Assembly: GCA_019873735.1 (NCBI GenBank)
Contig: JAIOAQ010000003.1
Span: 62,001 to 126,000, forward strand
From: Chloroflexota bacterium
Lineage (GTDB): Bacteria; Chloroflexota; Anaerolineae; Anaerolineales; Villigracilaceae
DNA: 64,000 nt
Reading direction: 5' to 3'
Part shown: positions 59,151 to 64,000 of the stretch, piece after piece
Layout of the letters: each line of letters opens with the position of its first letter
Position numbering within the stretch: the stretch's first letter is position 1
The notes under the pieces: generated by a model
What the model saw: only the letters and a program-made list of their open reading frames with translations
Database searches by the model: none
Told to the model about the DNA's origin: nothing
Position numbers and translations under genes: made by a program

Positions 59151-60170
59151 ATGCTTACTGTTATTCTCTACACTCGAAGCGGATGTCACTTGTGTGAAGA
59201 GGCCAAAGCCGAATTGCAGACCTTGCAACAGGAATTTCCCCATCGCCTGGTAGAAGTAGATATCGAGCAGGATTCGGCGCTGCAAACGGCCTATGCTTTG
59301 GAAATCCCTGTCGTGGAGGTTGGGCCTTACCGTCTTAAGGCGCCGTTTACCCCTCAGGAATTACGCGTAACCTTAAGCGCTGCCAGTGAACGCCGCGACC
59401 ACCTGCAGAGTTTGGATGCCGAAGGCTATGAGCAGCTGGTCCGCCGTAGCCGGGAAATTACAACCGCCGACCGCGTCTCCTACTGGATTTCGCGGCACTA
59501 CTTGGCTGTCATCAATTTGATGCTGTTGTTGTATGTGGGTGTGCCCTTTCTGGCGCCCGTCTTAATGAAAGCCGGCTTGCCGGGTGTGGCCGGCATCATC
59601 TATACAGGGTACAGCCCGCTGTGTCATCAGTTCGGCTTTCGTTCATGGTATTTGTTTGGCGAGCAGGCGTATTACCCCTTGGCAGATGCCGGGCTTTCAG
59701 GGGTGAAGGACTTTGAATCTGCTACCGGCATTGTGGGTTTGCACGATGCTTCTGGCTGGGCGCGCTTGCAGGCGCGTCAGTTTCGCGGCAACGAAACCGT
59801 GGGCTATAAAGTGGCCCTTTGCCAGCGTGATGTGGCCATTTATGCTTCCATGTTGCTCTTTGGGTCGATCTTTGCCGTTACCGGCCGGCGCTTCAAGTCC
59901 ATGCACTGGCTGCTTTGGTTTGCCCTGGCCTTGGGACCGATTGGCCTGGATGGCTTTTCGCAGTTGATCAGCCAGTTCTCCTGGCCTGTTCTGACCGAAA
60001 TCCTGCCATATCGCGAAAGCACGCCGTTGCTGCGCACGCTGACCGGCTTCCTGTTTGGCTTTGCCACAGCCTGGTTTGCGTTTCCCAACATTGAGGAAAA
60101 TATGGTCGAGGTGCGCAATTCCTATTTCAGGAAATTTGCTGTTGCCAAAACCACTTCGCCCGCCGTATGA
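59151..60170 (+). CDS. Glutaredoxin-like domain fused to a DUF2085 membrane domain
   Basis: 339 residues. Residues 1-78 are glutaredoxin-like with SGCHLCEEAK (CxxC at 12-15) and EIPVVEVG (cis-Pro). After a linker, residues of about 110-320 hold four or five helices with YSPLCHQFGFRSW and ALCQRDVAIYASMLL, the CHQ and CxRD signature of DUF2085. Coupled to ccdA (5 bp) and to pgeF (ATGA overlap). Fusion of a thiol domain to DUF2085 suggests that this orphan membrane family has a redox role; inferred. The ATG at 59151 is the natural start. Confidence 0.85.
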   Translation: MLTVILYTRSGCHLCEEAKAELQTLQQEFPHRLVEVDIEQDSALQTAYALEIPVVEVGPYRLKAPFTPQELRVTLSAASERRDHLQSLDAEGYEQLVRRSREITTADRVSYWISRHYLAVINLMLLLYVGVPFLAPVLMKAGLPGVAGIIYTGYSPLCHQFGFRSWYLFGEQAYYPLADAGLSGVKDFESATGIVGLHDASGWARLQARQFRGNETVGYKVALCQRDVAIYASMLLFGSIFAVTGRRFKSMHWLLWFALALGPIGLDGFSQLISQFSWPVLTEILPYRESTPLLRTLTGFLFGFATAWFAFPNIEENMVEVRNSYFRKFAVAKTTSPAV

Positions 60171-60949
60171 AATTCCACTCGAAAGACGGCTTACGCTACC
60201 TCACCTTTGATCTCTTTCCGCAGACCGTTTTGCATGCGGTTTTTACCCGCCGGGGAGGCGTCAGCCCGGCCCCGTGGGAATCGCTCAACGTGGGCGGGGG
60301 CATCGGGGATGACCCGGAACGGGTGCGCGAGAACCGTTATCGTTCTTTTGCGGCTCTGGGCCGGACCCGCGAATCGATCTTCGATGTCTGGCAGGTACAC
60401 AGCGCCGAGGCGGTGATTGCCGAGTCGCCGCGCCCGCCCGATGAGCCGTATCGTAAGGCCGATATTATCCTGACCGATCGTCCCGAAGTCACGCTCTTCA
60501 TGCGTTTTGCTGATTGCGTTCCCATTCTCTTACACGACCCCCGGCGCGGTGTCATTGCCCTGGTGCATGCTGGCTGGCTGGGGACGGTGCGCGGCGCGGC
60601 GCGGGCGGCCGTGCAGGCCATGCAGGCTCACTATGGCTCACATCCTGCCGATATTTTGGCCGCCATTGGCCCCTCGATTGGCCGCGACCACTATGAAGTG
60701 GGCGCCGATGTTGTTCAGCAGGTGCGCGCCTCTTTTGGCAAGCATGCCGACAATTTGCTCTTCCCGCAGCAGAATCGAATTCACTTTGACTTATGGGCGG
60801 CCAACACTCTCCTGCTGGAACAGGCCGGAGTGGGTAAAATTGAACTTGCAGGCCTGTGTACCGCCTGTCACCTGGAGGATTGGTTTTCGCATCGCGCTGA
60901 AAAAGGCCGTGCCGGTCGCTTTGGTGTCTTGATGGCCCTAAAGGAGTAG
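60167..60949 (+). CDS. pgeF: Purine nucleoside phosphorylase / peptidoglycan editing factor
   Basis: 260 residues, YfiH/laccase-domain (multicopper-oxidase-unrelated). Zinc site: His in the FARRGGVS-WESLN region, Cys in FADCVPILL, His in LVHAGWLGTVRG, with the C-terminal CTACHLEDWFSHRAEKGRAGRFG. Members have purine nucleoside phosphorylase/adenosine deaminase activity and keep non-canonical amino acids out of peptidoglycan. Overlaps the previous gene by 4 bp. Confidence 0.92.
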   Translation: MKFHSKDGLRYLTFDLFPQTVLHAVFTRRGGVSPAPWESLNVGGGIGDDPERVRENRYRSFAALGRTRESIFDVWQVHSAEAVIAESPRPPDEPYRKADIILTDRPEVTLFMRFADCVPILLHDPRRGVIALVHAGWLGTVRGAARAAVQAMQAHYGSHPADILAAIGPSIGRDHYEVGADVVQQVRASFGKHADNLLFPQQNRIHFDLWAANTLLLEQAGVGKIELAGLCTACHLEDWFSHRAEKGRAGRFGVLMALKE

Positions 60950-60953
60950 AAGA

Positions 60954-61682
60954 ATGGCTGACCTGGCTTCTCAGATTCGCCAACGTTATTTGTACACCCT
61001 GGAGCAGATTGCTGTTGCTGCCCGCCGGGCGGGACGCAAGCCGGAGGAGGTGCGCCTGGTTGTGGTTACCAAGGCCCAGCCTTTAGATGTTGTTCAAGCG
61101 ACAATTGAAGCGGGGGTTGACCTTTTGGGTGAGAATTATCCCGAAGAGGCCGTGGAGAAGATTCGCTCTTTGCCAAACGCTGGGGTGATGTGGCACATGA
61201 TCGGCCACGTTCAGAGCCGCAAAGCCGACCTTGTGCCGGGCTATTTCTCCATGTTACATTCCCTGGACAGTGTGAAACTGGCCAATCGGCTGGAACGCTT
61301 CTGCGTCGAAGGCGGACATCAATTGCCGGTTTTGTTGGAGTTTAACGTGGGCGGGGAGGAAAGCAAATTTGGCTGGCAGGCAGGAGATGAATCGCGCTGG
61401 TCATCTTTTTTGCCGGATATTGAGGCTATTTTAAGTTTGCCGCACCTTGAGGTGCGCGGCCTGATGACCATGCCGCCGCTGGCCGAAGACCCTGAAATTT
61501 CGCGTCCGTACTTTCGCACCCTGCGCAGGTTGCGCGATTTCCTGGCGCAGCGTTTCCCGGCCGTGTCCTGGGACGAACTTTCGATGGGGACAAGCATAGA
61601 TTATATTGTGGCTGTTGAAGAAGGCGCCACGTTGGTGCGGATCGGTACGGCCATTGTCGGACCCCGCCCGCCGCGTGGATGA
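60954..61682 (+). CDS. yggS: YggS family pyridoxal phosphate homeostasis protein
   Basis: 242 residues. PLP Lys in VVVTKAQPLDVVQ, LLGENYPEEAVEK, WHMIGHVQSRKADLV, LLEFNVGGEESKFG and LSMGTSIDYIVAVEEGATLVRIG are all diagnostic of the PLPBP/YggS fold. No N-terminal extension. It maintains PLP and amino-acid balance, relevant to the many PLP enzymes in this genome. AGGAG site upstream. Confidence 0.94.
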   Translation: MADLASQIRQRYLYTLEQIAVAARRAGRKPEEVRLVVVTKAQPLDVVQATIEAGVDLLGENYPEEAVEKIRSLPNAGVMWHMIGHVQSRKADLVPGYFSMLHSLDSVKLANRLERFCVEGGHQLPVLLEFNVGGEESKFGWQAGDESRWSSFLPDIEAILSLPHLEVRGLMTMPPLAEDPEISRPYFRTLRRLRDFLAQRFPAVSWDELSMGTSIDYIVAVEEGATLVRIGTAIVGPRPPRG

Positions 61683-61698
61683 TGCAATGCAGAATCTG

Positions 61699-61727
61699 TT
61701 GGCATTTTTGCCCAACTAGCGTAAAAT
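61699..61727 (+). promoter_or_regulatory. Sigma-70-type promoter of yggT
   Basis: TTGGCA (61699-61704) and TAAAAT (61722-61727), 17 bp apart, after the yggS stop. The GGAGG site follows at 61735, so the leader is about 11 nt. Confidence 0.6.
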
Positions 61728-61744
61728 TAGGAGCGGAGGTTGAC

Positions 61745-62008
61745 GTGGCGGATTTCTTTATCGCTTTCATAAATATCCTGTCACAGGTTTTGATTCTCCT
61801 GGTGATTGTATATGTAATTCTCTCTTATTTCCTTTCTCCCTATCACCCTGTGCGCAGTTTCGTAGATCGAATTGTGGAGCCGATGTTGTCGCCCATCCGC
61901 CGCGTTGTGCCGCTTGTTGGCGTATTCGATTTCAGCCCGATTGTGTTGATTCTTTTGATTCAGGTCATCAGTTCGGTTCTTGTACGTCTCCTATATACTT
62001 TGAGGTGA
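61745..62008 (+). CDS. yggT: YggT family membrane protein
   Basis: 87 residues with two helices (LVIVYVILSYFL, IVLILLIQVISSVLVRLL) and the YHPVRSFVDRIVEPMLSPIRRVVP signature split by a loop. The GTG at 61745 has a GGAGG site and a promoter; an ATG at 61679 in frame would overlap yggS and add 22 untypical residues. Often linked with yggS and DUF167, and with division genes elsewhere. Confidence 0.88.
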   Translation: MADFFIAFINILSQVLILLVIVYVILSYFLSPYHPVRSFVDRIVEPMLSPIRRVVPLVGVFDFSPIVLILLIQVISSVLVRLLYTLR

Positions 62009-62011
62009 GAT

Positions 62012-62323
62012 ATGAGCCCTAGAAAATATCGCTTGCATGATGGAAAACGCGGCGCGGCCATTGCAGTGCGGATCACCCCGCGGGCCAGCCAAAACCAGGT
62101 AGTTGAAATTTTGAGCGATGGCACGGTGCGTATTCATCTTGTGGCTTCACCAACCGAAGATGATGTTAATGTAGCACTGGTCAATTACCTGGCGCAAATT
62201 CTGGCCGTGCCAAAATCTCGCATTGAGGTAGTGGCAGGCGAGACGAGTTTCGATAAAATTATCTCGGTGTTGGATATGAACGCCGAGACTCTTCAGAAGC
62301 GGATTGTGGCGCATCTGGATTGA
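62012..62323 (+). CDS. DUF167 (YggU) family protein
   Basis: 103 residues. AVRITPRASQNQVVEI...DGTVRIHLVASPTEDDVN is the DUF167 pattern, with AEILAVPKSRIEVVAGETS-like later part (KSRIEVVAGETSFDK). Function of the family is unknown; it is commonly beside yggT. Followed by a terminator. Confidence 0.9.
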   Translation: MSPRKYRLHDGKRGAAIAVRITPRASQNQVVEILSDGTVRIHLVASPTEDDVNVALVNYLAQILAVPKSRIEVVAGETSFDKIISVLDMNAETLQKRIVAHLD

Positions 62324-62350
62324 ATTGCTTTCTAATCCGGGGCTTAAAGT

Positions 62351-62381
62351 AAAAACTGGCACCGCGTGCCAGTTTTTGTTT
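62351..62381 (+). terminator. Terminator after the DUF167 gene
   Basis: AAAAACTGGCAC and GTGCCAGTTTTT flank a CGC loop, followed by GTTT. Confidence 0.9.
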
Positions 62382-62471
62382 AATCGCTTGTAGGGGGAAT
62401 CTTCCTTGCCTGGAGATGGGGCTGTGATTAGCCTTTAGGGGCAGGCGTTGACAGCGCGGCAGGAGTGGATG

Positions 62472-64000
62472 TTACTCACCCGTGGGGCTATACAGGGTGC
62501 GGTAAATGACATAAATCTCATAAATGGAGCGGATATAGTCCCGCGTTTCTTCAAAGCGGACTGTCTCAAGGTATAAATCCGGGTCGTCGCCGGCCAGTTC
62601 ACGCCAGATGCGGGCATTTCCCGGCCCGGCGTTGTAGGCTGCCAGGGCAGCATAAGGGTTGTTGCCCAGGTTTTTTTGATTGCGTGCCAGGTAAAACGCA
62701 CCCAGATTGATGCTGACAATGGGGCGATACAGGTCCTCATCATTGTAATTGGGCGGCCAGCCAGCAGCCGCGGCCAGACTGGCGCCCGTGCTGGGGATGA
62801 TTTGCATCAGGCCGCGCGCACCGGCAGTAGAACGCACAAAGCCCTCGAACAGGCTTTCCTGCCGCATCACGCTGAACAGATAAAGGGGATGCTGGCTGTT
62901 CTTCTCGGCGGCCGATTCCACAATTTCGCGGTAATACAGCCCATAACGGACGTGATTGAAATAGAGCGGCGCGCGCAGGGATTCCTGTTGCTCATCTAGC
63001 CCGGCCAGGTGCAAAACCTGTCGCAGGGCAAAGATGCCTGAACGGTAGGCACCCAGGTCGAGCAGGTAGTTGCCCAGGCGGAAACTGTCGGCCGGGTTCT
63101 GGCTGACATCCTGGCGCAGGCTTTCAAATTCGGTGCGGGCTTCCTCGTACAGACCGAGATTCCACAATTCGGTGCCGCGGATGAAGCGTGGTTCTGCTGC
63201 CAGGTCGCCGGGTGTAGATAAATCCGTCTCGGCCGGCAGATTGAAGGTAAGACGCACCCAACTGGCCGCGGCCTGACGTTCTGGGCCGAGATCGGTCACC
63301 GGCCGATAAAGAGGCGGGGCTTCAAAGGGGGCGCGTCCCAAAAGAAGGTCGCGGGACCGCTCGCCATAATATCCGAAGGGGTCGAGTGTTTGCGCCTGCT
63401 GCCAGGCGTCCTGAGTAGCAGCGACATCTCCCCGTTTTTGCTGGCATTTGCCAACCCATAGATAGGCGCGCGCCCGGTCGGCGGGGTTGGCGGCCAGAAC
63501 TAGACTGCGTTGAAAGAGACTTAAGGCTTCGTCTGTTTGACCGTTTCGGTAACGCAGAACGCCGGCCCAGAAGACTGCCAGGGAGGCCGGTTCGATTGCC
63601 GGATATTCGTCGGCCACGCGCTGCCAGGTGGCAATGGCCTCCTCTATTTTCCCGGCGCGCTCATAGATGCGCCCGGCCTGCAATAGAAAGGATGGGGCTT
63701 GTGCATGCGAGGGCAGGATGCGGACAAAATCGAGCAGGGTTTGGGCAGCGGCGGGATATTGTCCTTCGTAAGCCCACTGCGTGTAGGCTTTGTCTTCCCA
63801 CGCATCTACCCAGCGGGGGTGGCTGGGGTAATTGCCGATGAACGTGTCCCAGGCGGCAATGGCTTCCTGGTTGCGGCCAAACTGACGTAAAGTCAGGGCG
63901 CGGTAGTAGTGGGCAGTGCCGTCGTTTTGGGGGTTATCGGCCAGGTAGCGGTCAAAGGCGGCCAGGGCAACGTCATATTGGCCGGCAAAGTAATCTACAA
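62472..64000 (-). CDS. Lytic murein transglycosylase with TPR-like repeats (5' end beyond window)
   Basis: At least 508 residues, open to the right edge. The visible N-terminal part has TPR repeats (YEGQYPAAAQTLLDFVRILP, ERAGKIEEAIATWQRVADEYP, YRNGQTDEALSLFQRSL). The C-terminal catalytic domain is Slt-type: VMRQESLFEGFVRSTAGARG (catalytic Glu), LMQIIPSTG, and NPYAALAAYNAGPGNARIW. It cleaves glycan strands with 1,6-anhydro formation. The reading frame is still coding at 64000, so the true start and any signal peptide lie outside. Confidence 0.92.
   Translation of the reverse strand, partial: VDYFAGQYDVALAAFDRYLADNPQNDGTAHYYRALTLRQFGRNQEAIAAWDTFIGNYPSHPRWVDAWEDKAYTQWAYEGQYPAAAQTLLDFVRILPSHAQAPSFLLQAGRIYERAGKIEEAIATWQRVADEYPAIEPASLAVFWAGVLRYRNGQTDEALSLFQRSLVLAANPADRARAYLWVGKCQQKRGDVAATQDAWQQAQTLDPFGYYGERSRDLLLGRAPFEAPPLYRPVTDLGPERQAAASWVRLTFNLPAETDLSTPGDLAAEPRFIRGTELWNLGLYEEARTEFESLRQDVSQNPADSFRLGNYLLDLGAYRSGIFALRQVLHLAGLDEQQESLRAPLYFNHVRYGLYYREIVESAAEKNSQHPLYLFSVMRQESLFEGFVRSTAGARGLMQIIPSTGASLAAAAGWPPNYNDEDLYRPIVSINLGAFYLARNQKNLGNNPYAALAAYNAGPGNARIWRELAGDDPDLYLETVRFEETRDYIRSIYEIYVIYRTLYSPTGE

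Noticed and set aside
1-64000. tRNA, rRNA, tmRNA, RNase P or SRP RNA genes
   Set aside because: I looked through the intergenic stretches and saw no conserved landmarks. A covariance search could still reveal a small RNA.

Overview
The window reads as a chromosome segment from an anaerobic, probably moderately thermophilic Chloroflexota bacterium of the Anaerolineae type. This is inferred from gene content, not from a marker gene: there is no rRNA or tRNA in the window. The pointers are secreted proteins and lipoproteins with long Pro/Thr-rich linkers, TadE/TadG-type pilin-like proteins, a sortase fused to Ig-like domains, tungsten-type aldehyde ferredoxin oxidoreductases, three Lrp-family regulators, and a TtuB/TtuA pair for tRNA 2-thiolation, a modification best known from thermophiles.

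Layout. 0-2.1 kb: two tandem sulfatase-superfamily genes (one cut by the window edge) with a membrane protein between them. 2.2-4.1 kb: glmS. 4.7-9.9 kb: a minus-strand surface-appendage cluster (prepilin peptidase, two TadE-like and two TadG-like proteins). 10.2-15.9 kb: housekeeping genes murA, trxA, osmC-like, ftsY and prfB (with its +1 frameshift), plus two Pro/Thr-rich lipoproteins. 15.9-24.2 kb: a Dlt-like envelope O-acylation locus with four paralogous SGNH/DltD-like transferases, a 42-residue DltX-like microprotein, an MBOAT acyltransferase, an acyl carrier protein and an acyl-AMP ligase. 24.4-25.1 kb: an S1-domain RNA-binding protein. 25.4-44.3 kb: an amine and amino-acid catabolic island with three Lrp regulators, five class III aminotransferases, a CoA-acylating semialdehyde dehydrogenase, a saccharopine-dehydrogenase-like protein, two sodium:solute symporters and two aldehyde ferredoxin oxidoreductases. 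44.5-48.4 kb: a small accessory segment (PIN toxin-antitoxin pair, Cys-rich secreted protein, large lipoprotein, nucleotidyltransferase pair). 48.5-64 kb: a GT-C-type glycosyltransferase, a beta-helix lipoprotein, ttuB-ttuA, a queuosine-precursor transporter, the sortase, a patatin-like phospholipase, an esterase, an L,D-transpeptidase, ccdA, a glutaredoxin-DUF2085 fusion, pgeF-yggS-yggT-DUF167, and a lytic transglycosylase that runs off the right edge.

How the genes fit together. In the acylation locus the ligase would load an acyl group on the carrier protein, the MBOAT protein would pass it across the membrane to the C-terminal Tyr of the microprotein, and one of four SGNH proteins would move it to an unknown envelope polymer. 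This is the logic of dltXABCD, but with a fatty-acyl-AMP-ligase-like enzyme and four alternative transferases. In the catabolic island, aminotransferases would turn imported amines and omega-amino acids into aldehydes, and aldehyde oxidation would go through ferredoxin (AOR) or CoA (MMSDH-like) instead of the usual NAD-dependent route.

Non-coding structure is rich. A dispersed imperfect palindrome of about 122 bp (six copies, one a half copy) sits only between genes, and several other repeat relics fill the gaps. Rho-independent terminators delimit most units. Some genes, such as ftsY and the third lrp, have a -10 box so close to the start codon that the mRNA should be leaderless.
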